Shown: positions 21,740 through 32,844 of the stretch, piece by piece | Layout: each line of letters opens with the position of its first letter | Position numbering within the stretch: position 1 is the first letter of the stretch | Assembly (NCBI GenBank): GCA_902525575.1 | Contig: CABZHU010000004.1 | Coordinates: forward strand, 1 to 64,000 | DNA from: an uncultured Pelagibacteraceae bacterium | GTDB lineage: Bacteria; Pseudomonadota; Alphaproteobacteria; Pelagibacterales; AG-422-B15 | DNA: 64,000 nucleotides | Direction of reading: 5' to 3' | Program-made: the position numbers and the translations under genes | The notes under the pieces: model-generated | Told to the model about the DNA's origin: nothing | The model's database searches: none | The model's input: the letters and a program-made list of their open reading frames with translations, nothing else

Positions 21740-22182
21740 TATTTTATTTTATCCTCATCGTCATTAATTTCTTCAAAGTCTCCTTCGATGGATCCATCAT
21801 CTGAACTTTGATTTTTCATACCATATCTAGAAAGAATAGAGTTCGCTACTATCTTTATGAAAATTACTCTTGTTAGGGGGATGAGTCCAAGAAACCCTAA
21901 TGCGTCTGTGAAAAAGCCTGGAGCGATTAGCAAAATTCCAGATATTAATATTACCAACCCTTCAAACATAGTTTGAATTGGGGCCTCTTGATTCTGGAGT
22001 TGATTATATAACTTAGAATAGGTACTGATTCCTTGTTGTTTTACAAAATAAACTCCGATCAATGCAGTTGTAAAAATTAGCAATATTGTGTTAAATGAAC
22101 CAATAAAACTGCCGATTTCAATAAAAAGACTAATCTCTATGACTGGGATTACGATAAATATAATGAGTAATAATAGAGACAA
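21739..22182 (-). CDS. fxsA: FxsA family membrane protein
   Basis: PVIEISLFIEIGSFIG; ISGILLIAPGFFTDALGFL. Confidence 0.9.
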   Translation of the reverse strand: MSLLLLIIFIVIPVIEISLFIEIGSFIGSFNTILLIFTTALIGVYFVKQQGISTYSKLYNQLQNQEAPIQTMFEGLVILISGILLIAPGFFTDALGFLGLIPLTRVIFIKIVANSILSRYGMKNQSSDDGSIEGDFEEINDDEDKIK

Positions 22183-22247
22183 AATAGCTATAAATGTTGA
22201 ATCTTTAGTTTAAATACCTAAATAAGAATCTTATAATATTTGTACAT

Positions 22248-22862
22248 ATGAGTGAAGCATTTCAATACTTAGATATATTAATACTAGCAATTATAGCTGG
22301 TATAGTTTTACTGCGTTTAAGAAGTGTTCTGGGAAGACGAACTGGTCATGAAAAAACCGACAAGTCTTCATTCAATTATGAAACTCCTCAACAAACTCAA
22401 ACTGAGAAAGTTATAGAAATCAAACCTGAAACTGACGCACCAATCAGAGAGGATGGTTGGTTTGACAAGGATGATTTCCTTAAAGGTGCATCTAATGCTT
22501 ATGAGACTATTGTAACTAACTTTGAAAACGGTAATAAAGAAGCTTTAAAGCCTCTTTTATCTAGCGATGTAATGGACAGCTTTTCATCTGTGATAGATGA
22601 GCGTAACAGTAAAAGTGAATCAGTAGAATTTAATTTTATAGGTATTGAAAAGTCCGAAATTGTTCATAAAGATTTAAAGAAAAATCCTATGGAAGTTAGT
22701 GTGAGATTTATTTCTGAAATGATTACATGTATAAAGAATAATAAAGATGAAGTTATTTCTGGAAGCTTGAATCAAGTCCAGAAAATAACTGATGTCTGGA
22801 CTTTCGAGAAAAATCAAAAATCAAAAGGTTCTAATTGGCTTTTAGCAGCTACGACTGACTAA
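22248..22862 (+). CDS. Tim44/TimA family protein
   Basis: N-terminal TM helix then LRLRSVLGRRTG; Tim44-like C-terminal domain; next to secB/fxsA. Confidence 0.82.
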   Translation: MSEAFQYLDILILAIIAGIVLLRLRSVLGRRTGHEKTDKSSFNYETPQQTQTEKVIEIKPETDAPIREDGWFDKDDFLKGASNAYETIVTNFENGNKEALKPLLSSDVMDSFSSVIDERNSKSESVEFNFIGIEKSEIVHKDLKKNPMEVSVRFISEMITCIKNNKDEVISGSLNQVQKITDVWTFEKNQKSKGSNWLLAATTD

Positions 22863-23287
22863 TTTAATATATATTTTCCAAACTTATTTTTTAAATCTTT
22901 CGGAATAGATGCTGGCTTCATTTCATCTTGATTAGTATTAACCCATATAATTTCAGCTTCATTTATCAATTCATCAGATCCATCTCTATATATTTCTTGC
23001 GTAAATGTAATGCTTGAATTTCCAATTTTTTTAATTGCTGTGTAAATGCTTATTTCGTCATTTAGTCTTGCTGGATTTTTAAAATTTAATTGAGCCGCAA
23101 CTGTATGAAACTCATTATTAGTTTTCTCAATATATTCTTCTTGATCAAATAAACTATCAAGCATCTCACTTAAGGAAATGTCATAATAAGTTAGGTAGTG
23201 AGAGTTATAAACAATATTCTGTCTATCAACTTCTGAATAGCGTATTTTCAATTTACTAATATATGTTTTTTTTTCCTTTAAAGACAT
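22859..23287 (-). CDS. Acyl-CoA thioesterase, 4HBT/YbgC-like
   Basis: Hot-dog pattern IRYSEVDRQNIVYNSHYLTYYD. Confidence 0.8.
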   Translation of the reverse strand: MSLKEKKTYISKLKIRYSEVDRQNIVYNSHYLTYYDISLSEMLDSLFDQEEYIEKTNNEFHTVAAQLNFKNPARLNDEISIYTAIKKIGNSSITFTQEIYRDGSDELINEAEIIWVNTNQDEMKPASIPKDLKNKFGKYILN

Positions 23288-23290
23288 TGC

Positions 23291-24595
23291 TTAAAGAATG
23301 AATTTAGATAAATCTGAATCCTTAGATAGTTCGCTAACATTACTTTTTACATACTCTGCGTTTATTGTAATATTCTCTCCACCTTTATCAGCTGCGGAAA
23401 AACTAATGTCTTCTAAAACTCGCTCAAGAATTGTATGAAGTCTTCGTGCTCCAATATTTTCGATCGTCGAATTTATATCAACTGCAAGAGTTGCAATAGC
23501 GTCAATTCCATCCTTACTGAAGTTAATTTTGACATTCTCAGTTCCCATTAAGGCTTCATACTGCTTGATCAAACTATACTTCGGTTCAGTGAGTATGCGT
23601 TTAAAGTCCTCTTGTGTTAATGCCTTTAAGTTTACTCTTATAGGCAGCCTTCCTTGTAATTCTGGGAGTAAATCCGATGGTTTTGATAGTTGAAAAGCTC
23701 CTGAAGCGATAAATAGTATATGATCTGTTTTTATAGTTCCGTGTTTTGTATTCACAGTTGTGCCTTCAATTAGTGGAAGAAGGTCTCTTTGAACGCCCTC
23801 TCGAGATACATCACCACCCACTCTCTCACTGCGTGCACAGACTTTATCTATTTCATCAATAAATACAATACCATTATCTTCTACTGCTTTTTTTGCCTCA
23901 TTTACGATTTGATCTGTATCAATAAGTTTATCCGACTCTTCATTTACAAGTGTCTCGTATGAATCTCCTACAGTCATTTTCTTCTTTTTTGTTTTTGGAC
24001 CCATTGCCTTGCCTAGCATGTCGTTGAGATTAATCATGCCAACACCGGCTCCCTGTCCTCCTTGCAAATCAATTGTTGGAAAGGATCCAGTATCTTGAAC
24101 TGATACTTCTATTTCTTTTTCTTCAAGCTCACCGTTCCTTAATTTTTTTCTGAAACTTTCACGTGTGGTAGGTCCAGCACCAGGACCAACTAATGAGTCC
24201 AACACTCGTTCTTCAGCTGCCAGTTGCGCTTTTGCTTTAACTTCTTTTCTTTTAATTTCGCGTACCATCGTGATTGCAATTTCAATCAAGTCACGCACAA
24301 TAGACTCTACATCTCTCCCAACGTAACCGACTTCTGTAAACTTTGTCGCTTCAACTTTCATAAAAGGCGCCTGAGCCAGTTTCGAAAGTCTTCTAGAGAT
24401 TTCTGTTTTACCAATACCAGTTGGACCAATCATTAAAATATTTTTTGGAAGAACTTCCTCTCTCATGTCTTCAGGAAGCTGTTGTCGTCTCCATCGGTTT
24501 CTTAGTGCAATAGCAACTGACTTCTTAGCATCATCTTGACCAATAATATATCTATCTAATTCAGAAACTATTTCTCGAGGTGAAAATGCTTGCAT
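23291..24595 (-). CDS. hslU: ATP-dependent protease ATPase subunit HslU
   Basis: [39 protein letters not shown]. Confidence 0.98.
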   Translation of the reverse strand: MQAFSPREIVSELDRYIIGQDDAKKSVAIALRNRWRRQQLPEDMREEVLPKNILMIGPTGIGKTEISRRLSKLAQAPFMKVEATKFTEVGYVGRDVESIVRDLIEIAITMVREIKRKEVKAKAQLAAEERVLDSLVGPGAGPTTRESFRKKLRNGELEEKEIEVSVQDTGSFPTIDLQGGQGAGVGMINLNDMLGKAMGPKTKKKKMTVGDSYETLVNEESDKLIDTDQIVNEAKKAVEDNGIVFIDEIDKVCARSERVGGDVSREGVQRDLLPLIEGTTVNTKHGTIKTDHILFIASGAFQLSKPSDLLPELQGRLPIRVNLKALTQEDFKRILTEPKYSLIKQYEALMGTENVKINFSKDGIDAIATLAVDINSTIENIGARRLHTILERVLEDISFSAADKGGENITINAEYVKSNVSELSKDSDLSKFIL

Positions 24596-24597
24596 GA

Positions 24598-25149
24598 TTA
24601 ATATTCTATTTTTTCTAAAGAAATATTATTATTAGTAAAAACACAAATTTCTCCTGCAATCTTAAGTGACTTCAGAGCAATTTCCTCAGCAGTTAAATCG
24701 CTATCGATAAGTGCTTTTGCTGCAGACAATGCATAGTTGCCACCACTGCCTATACCAATGAGAGATCCTTCAGGGTCCAACACGTCACCCATGCCAGTAA
24801 TGAGCAATGAAGTTGATGAGTCAGCAACAGTAAGAAGTGCTTCCAACCTTCTAAGATACTTGTCAGTTCTCCAATCTTTTGCAAGTTCAACACAAGCTCT
24901 CGTTAATTGTTTTGGATGCTTTTCTAGTTTTGCTTCTAGTCTTTCAAACAGGGTAAATGCATCAGCGGTCGCCCCTGCGAAGCCAGCGATAACACTTCCA
25001 TCTCCAATCTTTCTTACCTTTTGTGCTGTACCTTTAATAACAGTGTTACCTAAACTGACTTGACCATCTCCAGCAACGACTACTTGATTGCCCTTACGAA
25101 CACTAATGATAGTAGTCCCGTGCCATGATATATTTTGTTGATTTTCCAT
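24598..25149 (-). CDS. hslV: ATP-dependent protease peptidase subunit HslV
   Basis: [26 protein letters not shown]; internal ATG at 25149 preferred over the 25161 start. Confidence 0.95.
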   Translation of the reverse strand: MENQQNISWHGTTIISVRKGNQVVVAGDGQVSLGNTVIKGTAQKVRKIGDGSVIAGFAGATADAFTLFERLEAKLEKHPKQLTRACVELAKDWRTDKYLRRLEALLTVADSSTSLLITGMGDVLDPEGSLIGIGSGGNYALSAAKALIDSDLTAEEIALKSLKIAGEICVFTNNNISLEKIEY

Positions 25150-25159
25150 TATATAAGTC

Positions 25160-25187
25160 ATGTGGCTATTTATTTCATAACTTCAAG
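25160..25187 (-). promoter_or_regulatory. Candidate sigma32-like promoter for hslVU
   Basis: Minus strand CTTGAA (25182-25187), 16-nt spacer, CCACAT (25160-25165) next to the 25149 start. Confidence 0.35.
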
Positions 25188-25262
25188 GCTATTTATCGAC
25201 CAAATATTATATTTTTTATAGATAAATCAGTAATTTATTGATAAAAACCGATTGGATTTGAT

Positions 25263-25862
25263 ATGAGAACTGCAAATTATAAAAGAGAGACAAAAGAAAC
25301 TTCCATTAATGTTGAGATCAACATTGATGGCACAGGTTTGTATGACGTGAAAACTGGAATAGGTTTCCTTGATCACATGTTGGAACAACTTTCAAAGCAT
25401 TCATTAATGGACATGAATATTAAGGCTACAGGTGATACGCATATTGATTACCACCACACAACAGAAGACACTGGCATTGCAATAGGTGAATGCTTATCAA
25501 AAGCCTTAGGCAATAGACAAGGTATTAATCGTTATGCTCATTCTTACATACCAATGGATGAAACACTCTCAAGAGTTGCTCTTGATCTTTCCAATCGTCC
25601 TTACTTAATATGGAATGTAAAATTTAGTACTCCTAAAATTACTTCGTCACAAGGTGACTTTGATACAGAGCTTTTTAAAGAATGGTTTCAGGCATTTGCG
25701 CAGGCAAGTGGAACAACTCTACATGTTGAGAATATTTATGGAGAAAATAATCACCACATCATTGAGTCATGCTTTAAAGCTCTTGCACGAAGTTTAAGAC
25801 TAGCAGTTCAAGTAAATGAACGTGAAGGTAACATAGTGCCATCTACAAAAGGCCAACTATAA
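25263..25862 (+). CDS. hisB: Imidazoleglycerol-phosphate dehydratase
   Basis: [27 protein letters not shown]. Confidence 0.98.
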   Translation: MRTANYKRETKETSINVEINIDGTGLYDVKTGIGFLDHMLEQLSKHSLMDMNIKATGDTHIDYHHTTEDTGIAIGECLSKALGNRQGINRYAHSYIPMDETLSRVALDLSNRPYLIWNVKFSTPKITSSQGDFDTELFKEWFQAFAQASGTTLHVENIYGENNHHIIESCFKALARSLRLAVQVNEREGNIVPSTKGQL

Positions 25863-25864
25863 CC

Positions 25865-26326
25865 ATGCTAAAAGAAGGTCAAAAACTTCCATCCTTTAGG
25901 CTGAATAACCAAGAAGGTGTCTCAGTTAAATTTCCAACGAAAGAAATGACTATTATTTATTTTTATCCAAAAGCGGATACCCCAGGCTGCACAAAGGAGT
26001 CTTGTGAATTCCAAAGTAATTTAAAAAAATTCAATAAGCTCGAGACCTCAGTTTTTGGAATTTCAAAAGACTCAGTTCAACGTCAAAGTAAATTCGCTAA
26101 AAAATATAAATTAAAATTTAATCTTCTTTCTGATGAGAGTGAAAAAATTTGTGAAAAATTTGGAGTTTGGGTTAATAAAAGTATGTACGGAAAAACTTAC
26201 AAAGGAATTGAAAGATCAACTTTTCTTGTGAGCAGAAATGGCAAGATCCTAAAAATATGGAGAAAAGTAAAAGTTAATAATCATGTTGAGGAAGTCTTAG
26301 ATACTATTAAAGAATTTAGTAAATGA
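25865..26326 (+). CDS. bcp: Peroxiredoxin, Bcp/PrxQ type
   Basis: YFYPKADTPGCTKESCEF. Confidence 0.94.
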   Translation: MLKEGQKLPSFRLNNQEGVSVKFPTKEMTIIYFYPKADTPGCTKESCEFQSNLKKFNKLETSVFGISKDSVQRQSKFAKKYKLKFNLLSDESEKICEKFGVWVNKSMYGKTYKGIERSTFLVSRNGKILKIWRKVKVNNHVEEVLDTIKEFSK

Positions 26327-26958
26327 ATTTAGCTATAATAAACTTCGGCTCAGGAAATTTACATTCTGTTCATAAGGCTTTTGAAAACGTAAATTCAGAA
26401 TTAAGCAATCCTTACAATATTGTTGTGACCAATGATCCTAAAGAGATCCAGTCAGCTGATAAGATTGTCTTACCTGGAGTAGGTGCCTTCGGTGATTGTA
26501 AAAATGCAATTTTTAAAATTGAAGGTTTGCATGCATCACTTGAAGTTTCAGTTTTAAAAAACAAGGTCCCTTTTATGGGAATATGTGTGGGCATGCAGTT
26601 ATTAGCTGATCTTTCGCATGAGTTTGGTACACACTCGGGTTTTGGCTGGATACCAGGTGAAGTAAGGAGGATTGCATCTCCTAAAGAATACAAAATTCCT
26701 CACATGGGATGGAATGAGATAAGGTTCTCGGATCACAAGTTATTTGATGGTTGTGAGCAAGGGTCAGATTTTTATTTTGTTCACAGTTTTTATTTTCAGA
26801 ATCAAAAAAGTGAACATTCTATAGCCACAACGAAATACCCTGATCAAATTACAGCGGCAGTTTGCAAAGAAAATATATGTGGTACACAATTTCACCCAGA
26901 AAAAAGCCATATAAATGGGAAAAGAATAATTCACAACTTTTTAGAGTGGAGACCATAA
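26323..26958 (+). CDS. hisH: Imidazole glycerol phosphate synthase subunit HisH
   Basis: Glutaminase motif GICVGMQLL; GTQFHPEKS. Confidence 0.97.
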   Translation: MNLAIINFGSGNLHSVHKAFENVNSELSNPYNIVVTNDPKEIQSADKIVLPGVGAFGDCKNAIFKIEGLHASLEVSVLKNKVPFMGICVGMQLLADLSHEFGTHSGFGWIPGEVRRIASPKEYKIPHMGWNEIRFSDHKLFDGCEQGSDFYFVHSFYFQNQKSEHSIATTKYPDQITAAVCKENICGTQFHPEKSHINGKRIIHNFLEWRP

Positions 26959-27683
26959 TGATCTTATTTCCTGCTATAGATATGAAAGATGGTAAATGTG
27001 TACGCCTTATTCAGGGCGATTTTAATAAATCCACTACTTATAATAATTCACCCTTAGATCAGGCTAAGTTATTTGAAGATCTAGGAATAACCTGGCTTCA
27101 TTGTGTAGACTTGGATGGAGCTCTGGCAGGTCACTCAGAAAATGTAAAGTCAATTGAAGACATCGCGTTAAAAACAAAATTGAAATTGCAATTTGGTGGA
27201 GGTATTCGAAATATAAATTCAGTTGAAACTTTATTCAATATTGGCATACAAAATGTGATACTTGGAACAGCAGTATTTGAAGATTATGAATTATTTCAAA
27301 CTGCTGTTCATAAATATCCAAACAAAATATCTATTGCTTTAGATATTAAAAATGAGCAAATTGCGCTGCGTGGTTGGAGCGAAGTTAAGTCAATCAATCT
27401 TGAAAAATTTTTATTATCGATTGAAGGTTTGCAAATAAATTCAATTATATGTACAGACGTGATGAGAGATGGAATGAAAAAAGGAATTAATTTTGATATG
27501 CTGGAGAATGTTATGAAAATGACGAGTTTTTTATGTGTTGCTTCAGGTGGCGTATCCTCAATCAATGACATAAAAAATATCAAAGGTAAAAACTACTCTC
27601 AAATGAAAGGTGTTATTGTTGGTAAAGCAATTTATGATAAAAACATTGATATTAAAGACGCATTAAAAATATTAAGTAAATAA
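26958..27683 (+). CDS. hisA: 1-(5-phosphoribosyl)-5-[(5-phosphoribosylamino)methylideneamino]imidazole-4-carboxamide isomerase
   Basis: [23 protein letters not shown] at 26958. Confidence 0.97.
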   Translation: MILFPAIDMKDGKCVRLIQGDFNKSTTYNNSPLDQAKLFEDLGITWLHCVDLDGALAGHSENVKSIEDIALKTKLKLQFGGGIRNINSVETLFNIGIQNVILGTAVFEDYELFQTAVHKYPNKISIALDIKNEQIALRGWSEVKSINLEKFLLSIEGLQINSIICTDVMRDGMKKGINFDMLENVMKMTSFLCVASGGVSSINDIKNIKGKNYSQMKGVIVGKAIYDKNIDIKDALKILSK

Positions 27684-28441
27684 TGTTAAAAAAAAGAATT
27701 ATACCCTGTTTAGATGTCGATAATGGCAGGGTTGTTAAAGGGGTTAATTTCATCGATTTAGTTGACGCAGGAGATCCAGTTGAACAAGCTATAATCTATA
27801 ATGCTGAAGGTGCCGATGAGCTTTGTTTTTTAGATATTACTGCGTCAAGTGATAATAGAGACACTTTGCTAGAGGTGGTAAAAAAAACAGCTGAGAATTG
27901 TTTCATACCTCTTACTGTAGGTGGCGGTGTCAGGAGTTTGGATGACATATCGCGTTTACTTCATTTTGGAGCAGATAAAGTGTCAATAAATACTGCAGCA
28001 GTGGATAATATTGATCTGGTAGCTGAGGCTGCAAACAAGTATGGTTCATCAACAATCGTAATAGCTGTAGACGCTAAGCAAACTGCTGAAAATCAATGGA
28101 AAGTATTCACTCATGGTGGGAGAAATGAGACCGACATTGATGTTGTTACTTACTGTAATGAAGTGGCAAAACTAGGCGCCGGAGAAATATTGCTTACATC
28201 AATGGATAGAGATGGAACAAAAAGTGGGTTTGACAATAAACTATTAAAAGCTGTTACATCAAAAGTTAATATACCAGTTATTGCGTCAGGTGGAGTTGGT
28301 AACTTGAACCATCTTCTTGATGGAATTCTCGAGGGTGAGGCAAGCGCATTACTTGCTGCTTCTATTTTTCACTTTGGTGAATACAGCATAGGTGAAGTTA
28401 AAAGATATCTTGCTGATAATAATATACCAGTTAGGATCTAA
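27683..28441 (+). CDS. hisF: Imidazole glycerol phosphate synthase subunit HisF
   Basis: [19 protein letters not shown]. Confidence 0.98.
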   Translation: MLKKRIIPCLDVDNGRVVKGVNFIDLVDAGDPVEQAIIYNAEGADELCFLDITASSDNRDTLLEVVKKTAENCFIPLTVGGGVRSLDDISRLLHFGADKVSINTAAVDNIDLVAEAANKYGSSTIVIAVDAKQTAENQWKVFTHGGRNETDIDVVTYCNEVAKLGAGEILLTSMDRDGTKSGFDNKLLKAVTSKVNIPVIASGGVGNLNHLLDGILEGEASALLAASIFHFGEYSIGEVKRYLADNNIPVRI

Positions 28442-28443
28442 TC

Positions 28444-28731
28444 ATGAAAGGTTATTGGATCGCAAAAGTAAATGTACTTCATCCCGAGAAACAAAAAATG
28501 TATTCTGAACTAGCTTCTAAAGCAGTGCAAAAATATGATGGAAAATTCTTAGTGCGTGGAGGAAGTCAAGTTATTACTGAAGGTAAAGAGTATGAACGAA
28601 ATGTCGTAGTAGAATACTCCTCATTTGACAATGCAAAAAAAGCTTATAACAGCAAAGAATATCAAGAGGCAAAAAAATTACTTGGTGAAGATAAGGATCG
28701 ACTTTTTGCCATTGTTGAAGGTTACGAATAA
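28444..28731 (+). CDS. DUF1330 family protein
   Basis: KGYWIAKVNV...GKFLVRGG...VVVEYSSFDNAKKAYNS. Confidence 0.85.
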   Translation: MKGYWIAKVNVLHPEKQKMYSELASKAVQKYDGKFLVRGGSQVITEGKEYERNVVVEYSSFDNAKKAYNSKEYQEAKKLLGEDKDRLFAIVEGYE

Positions 28732-29039
28732 TGGTTAATAAAGTTGATGTTCTTGTTCGTTTATTTGAGACTATTGAAAAACGTTCAAAAGAAGACCCCT
28801 CTAAATCATACACAGCAAAGCTTTTGTCTGAAGGTAAAATCAAATGCATTGAAAAACTAAAAGAAGAATCTATTGAAACTGTTGAAGCTGCAGAGCAAGA
28901 TAACGCGAAACAAATAATATATGAATCTGCTGATCTCATATATCATTTGCTTGTACTTTGGAAAAAATTTGATATTACAGCGGACCAAATATATGCCGAG
29001 CTAGAAAGCAGGGAAGGTAAAACAGGTTTACGTAAATAA
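28731..29039 (+). CDS. hisE: Phosphoribosyl-ATP pyrophosphatase
   Basis: SYTAKLLSEG; KLKEESIETVEAA; ADLIYHLLVL. Confidence 0.95.
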   Translation: MVNKVDVLVRLFETIEKRSKEDPSKSYTAKLLSEGKIKCIEKLKEESIETVEAAEQDNAKQIIYESADLIYHLLVLWKKFDITADQIYAELESREGKTGLRK

Positions 29040-29422
29040 TGAATTACGACAAAGATAATATATTTGCTAAAATAATAAGAGGAGAAATTCCGTGTGATAA
29101 AATTTATGAAGATGACTTTGTACTTTCTTTTAAAGATATAAGGCCTCAAGCGCCCTCTCACGCATTAATTATTCCTAAGGGAAACTATCTAGACATTAAT
29201 GACTTCAGTTTAAACGCTAGTGATAATGAAATTATAGGGTTTAATCGCGCCATTGCGAAAGTAGCAGATATGTTGGGTATTAGTGAAAATTCTGGAGGAA
29301 ATGGTTATAGAGTTATAGCGAATGCTGGAAATGATGCACATCAGGAAGTACCTCATCTTCACTTTCATTTACTGGCTGGCAGACCTTTAGGTCCAATGGT
29401 TTTTCCAGAAAAATCTAATTAA
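29039..29422 (+). CDS. HIT family protein
   Basis: HIT motif HLHFHLL; ALIIPKGN. Confidence 0.94.
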   Translation: MNYDKDNIFAKIIRGEIPCDKIYEDDFVLSFKDIRPQAPSHALIIPKGNYLDINDFSLNASDNEIIGFNRAIAKVADMLGISENSGGNGYRVIANAGNDAHQEVPHLHFHLLAGRPLGPMVFPEKSN

Positions 29423-29434
29423 GAGTAATTTATA

Positions 29435-29893
29435 ATGACAAGTAAGATTTCAGATGAAGAACTGGTAAAATTATTTAATAAAAATAAATTATTCAATTTA
29501 TTCAATATGACAGTTCTTGACGTAAATACTGATGCTGGAAGTATTAAAATGGAATTTGAAGTAGAGCAAAAATATTGTAATCCTGCAGGTGATGTTCAAG
29601 GAGGTATTGTAAGTGGGATGGTTGATGACGCTACTGCCCTTGCCTTTATCTTTCAAAACCATTTCAAGAAAAGACCACCAACTATAGAACTAAAAACTAA
29701 TTTTTTATATCCTACAAAACCAGGAAAAGTAATAGGATATGGCCAAGTAGTTAAATCAGGAAGAAATATTGCTTTTCTAGAAGGAAGACTTGAACAAAAT
29801 AATAGAACTGTAGTTACAGCTACATCTACTTGTGTAATTGTAGACATGCCTCAAGTAAATTTAAAAAAAATGATGGGGGAAAAACATGATTAA
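29435..29893 (+). CDS. PaaI-like hot-dog thioesterase
   Basis: NPAGDVQGGIVSGMVDDATALAF. Confidence 0.85.
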   Translation: MTSKISDEELVKLFNKNKLFNLFNMTVLDVNTDAGSIKMEFEVEQKYCNPAGDVQGGIVSGMVDDATALAFIFQNHFKKRPPTIELKTNFLYPTKPGKVIGYGQVVKSGRNIAFLEGRLEQNNRTVVTATSTCVIVDMPQVNLKKMMGEKHD

Positions 29894-30902
29894 TAAACAA
29901 TGGATACTAAAAAATTTCCCAGTAGGAGACATTAAAGAGGGTGATTTAGTAATGGAAGAAACTTCTGTTCCTGAATTGAATGAAAATGAGCTTTTGATTA
30001 GAAATATTTATTTATCACTAGATCCAGCTAATAGAGGATGGATGAGTGGACGCTCATCCTATGTTGATGCAATGCAAACAGGTGATGTTATGAGGGGTGG
30101 AACAATAGGTATAGTTGAGAAATCAAAAAATCAGAAATTTAAAGAAGGTGAAATTGTTAATTGTATGGGTGGATGGCAAGAATATTTTATCACTAACGGC
30201 AAAGGTGTTAGACAAATACCACAAGGTACCGGGTTCCCACTAGATAGCTATATGAGTATTTTGGGAATGACAGGCATGACTGCTTATTTTGGTTTACTAG
30301 ATATTACAAAACCTCAAACAGGCGAAACATTAGTCGTTTCAGCCGCAGCGGGTGCTGTGGGTTCTATAGTTTGCCAAATTGGAAAAATAAAAGGATGTAA
30401 AGTTATAGGTATTGCCGGTTCTGACGAGAAATGTCAGTGGTTAGTAAATGATCTTGGTATAGATGGAGCAATAAACTACAAAACAGAAAATGTTAGAAAA
30501 AAACTCAAAGATCTTTGCTCTGATGGAGTCGATATTTATTTTGAAAATGTTGGAGGACCCATTACGGATGCTGTTCTAACAAGAATGAACATAAATGGAA
30601 GAATAAGTTTATGCGGCTTAATATCTGGTTATAACGCTGAGTCATTAGTTCCTGGACCAGCATGGGGAAATTTATTGATTAAAAGAATAAAGCTCAAAGG
30701 TTTCATCGTTTTTGATTATTTTAAGAGATACATAGAAGCTTACCAAGATATTACAACTTGGATTAAAGAGGGAAAAATTAAATATAAAAATCATATAGTC
30801 CCTGGATTAGAAAATGCAGAAAATTCTATTAAAAAGTTATTTACAGGAGAAAATGAGGGGAAACTAATAATAAAAGTTTCAGAAGATACTACTCAAAATT
30901 GA
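29886..30902 (+). CDS. NADP-dependent MDR oxidoreductase, CurA-like
   Basis: SLDPANRGWMS; VSAAAGAVGSIVCQIGKIKGCKVIGIAGS; DIYFENVGG. Confidence 0.9.
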   Translation: MINKQWILKNFPVGDIKEGDLVMEETSVPELNENELLIRNIYLSLDPANRGWMSGRSSYVDAMQTGDVMRGGTIGIVEKSKNQKFKEGEIVNCMGGWQEYFITNGKGVRQIPQGTGFPLDSYMSILGMTGMTAYFGLLDITKPQTGETLVVSAAAGAVGSIVCQIGKIKGCKVIGIAGSDEKCQWLVNDLGIDGAINYKTENVRKKLKDLCSDGVDIYFENVGGPITDAVLTRMNINGRISLCGLISGYNAESLVPGPAWGNLLIKRIKLKGFIVFDYFKRYIEAYQDITTWIKEGKIKYKNHIVPGLENAENSIKKLFTGENEGKLIIKVSEDTTQN

Positions 30903-30906
30903 ACCA

Positions 30907-31887
30907 ATGAAAAAAGTTTTAATCTTCAGCAATGGAGAGCAAATTGGAGATGGCATTTTAAAATTGCCGATAGTTTATCAACTTAAAGATAGATTTCCAA
31001 ATTATGAAATTCATTGGATGACTGATACAATCTATACTGAGTATAATCAAAGACTAAAAAAGTTTATCTCAAACCACATCGATAAAATATGGGAAAAAGC
31101 AAAACTAAGCCCCTTTTTTTGGAAAAAAATTTCAAATACTTACGATTTAAAAAGTGAAGAATTTGATATTATTATTGATACACAAAAAGCAGTATCCAGA
31201 ACTTTTGCCTTAAAAAGAATAAGAACGAAAATTTTTATTTCATCTGCAGCTAATTGGTTTTTTTCTAACCTAAAACCCAAAGAATTAAATAAAGAAAGAA
31301 AATTTTATATAAAAAGTATAATAGAAATGCTCGATCTGGTTTCAAATTATGAAAATGAAAAAGAATTCGAGATAGATATACCTCAAGCAATAACAGAGAC
31401 CCTTAATAAATTATTTGACCCGAGTAAAAAGTATATTGGTATTGCGCCTGGTTCAAATACTCCTAAACGAATTTGGTCATTTGATAAATACATAGAAGTA
31501 GCTAAATTTTATGAAAAAAAAAATTTCAATATTGTTTTTTTCCTTGGTCCTGAAGAACAAAATCTTCGTAAAAAAATAGTTGATATTATTAATGAACCCC
31601 TTTTTCCAGAAGAAGAAGTCAAAAATTATTCTGGAATTGAAGTGGTAATGGCATCAACAAACTATTTAGATATTGCCATAACTAATGATAGTGGAACAGG
31701 TCAAATGCTCTCAACTAATATGTGTCCATTGTTAAAAATCTGTGGTCCAACAAGTGCAGTCAAATTTTTGAATGATCAGTTCACTAATATTGATTTTATC
31801 TCATCTCAGAGTTTTGGTGGCGATGATATAAATTTAATAACTACTAATGCAGTTATTAATGAAATTGATAAAATCTTAGATAACTAA
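30907..31887 (+). CDS. Glycosyltransferase family 9 (heptosyltransferase-like)
   Basis: IGIAPGSNTPKRIW; ITNDSGTGQM. Confidence 0.82.
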   Translation: MKKVLIFSNGEQIGDGILKLPIVYQLKDRFPNYEIHWMTDTIYTEYNQRLKKFISNHIDKIWEKAKLSPFFWKKISNTYDLKSEEFDIIIDTQKAVSRTFALKRIRTKIFISSAANWFFSNLKPKELNKERKFYIKSIIEMLDLVSNYENEKEFEIDIPQAITETLNKLFDPSKKYIGIAPGSNTPKRIWSFDKYIEVAKFYEKKNFNIVFFLGPEEQNLRKKIVDIINEPLFPEEEVKNYSGIEVVMASTNYLDIAITNDSGTGQMLSTNMCPLLKICGPTSAVKFLNDQFTNIDFISSQSFGGDDINLITTNAVINEIDKILDN

Positions 31888-31890
31888 ACT

Positions 31891-32844
31891 CTATAATCTA
31901 GCCCCATAGATTTGTATTATCTCTGAAGCAAACCTAACTCCTTCTTTGCCACATTGTTCAAGGGGTTGTCCCTGAATATATTTTAGTAAAAATCCTGCAG
32001 CAAATAGATCGCCAGCTCCCGTTGTATCAACAAGATTATCTATTTTTTGGGGTTCAATTTTAATCACCTCTTCATTATTTACGATCATTGCCCCTTTTTC
32101 ACCGAGTGTAATTGCAAAAATTTTATTCTTATCTTTAATAATATTTATACTCTCGTTCAAGTCTGATGTGCCTAATAGAGATTTCATTTCCTCTTCATTC
32201 GCAAAAACAATATCTGCATCTTTATCAATTAAACTTAAAAAGCTGTCTTTAAAACGTTCAATGCAGAATACGTCAGATACACTAAAGGCTACAATTTTAT
32301 TGTTCTCTTTAGCTACCTTTGTCGCTTTTTTGATTGCTACTTGCGCATCATCTAGGTCCCAAAGGTACCCTTCTAGATAAGTGATTTTTGATTGAGAAAT
32401 AACATCTTCATTAACATCATCAGAATTAAGCTTTTGGGATATTCCTAAATAGGTACTCATTGTCCTTTGAGCATCAGGGGTTACCATAACTAAGCATCGC
32501 CCTGTTTCACTCTCATCAGATTGAGGGACATTCGCAAAAAATACATTTTCTTTATTTAAGCCATCAATAAATGCGTTACCAACTTCATCCATTCCGACTT
32601 TTCCAATAAAAGCTGTTTTCATATTATTTTGAGCTAAAGCAACTATGGAGTTTGCAACTGAGCCACCAGAAACTGTTTTTTTAATGTCAATTTTTCCTGA
32701 GATATCTTTAATACCATCTAAGTCTACTAAAGACATGAGGCCTTTTCTTAATTCGTGATCATCTAAGAATTGATCTTCTACGTCTGTAATTACATCGACA
32801 ATAGAATTACCAATTCCAACAATATCATATTTATTATCTACCAT
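31891..32844 (-). CDS. PfkB-family sugar/adenosine kinase
   Basis: DTTGAGDLFAAGFL; DIVGIGNSIVD; ATG at 32844 preferred over 32883. Confidence 0.9.
   Translation of the reverse strand: MVDNKYDIVGIGNSIVDVITDVEDQFLDDHELRKGLMSLVDLDGIKDISGKIDIKKTVSGGSVANSIVALAQNNMKTAFIGKVGMDEVGNAFIDGLNKENVFFANVPQSDESETGRCLVMVTPDAQRTMSTYLGISQKLNSDDVNEDVISQSKITYLEGYLWDLDDAQVAIKKATKVAKENNKIVAFSVSDVFCIERFKDSFLSLIDKDADIVFANEEEMKSLLGTSDLNESINIIKDKNKIFAITLGEKGAMIVNNEEVIKIEPQKIDNLVDTTGAGDLFAAGFLLKYIQGQPLEQCGKEGVRFASEIIQIYGARL

Noticed and set aside
24157-24169. Second possible parS (TTTCACGTGTGGT) in hslU
   Set aside because: Only one half matches the palindrome; right arm diverges.
26862-26957. N-terminal extension of hisA ORF
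   Set aside because: Overlaps hisH; HisA proper begins [12 protein letters not shown] at 26958.
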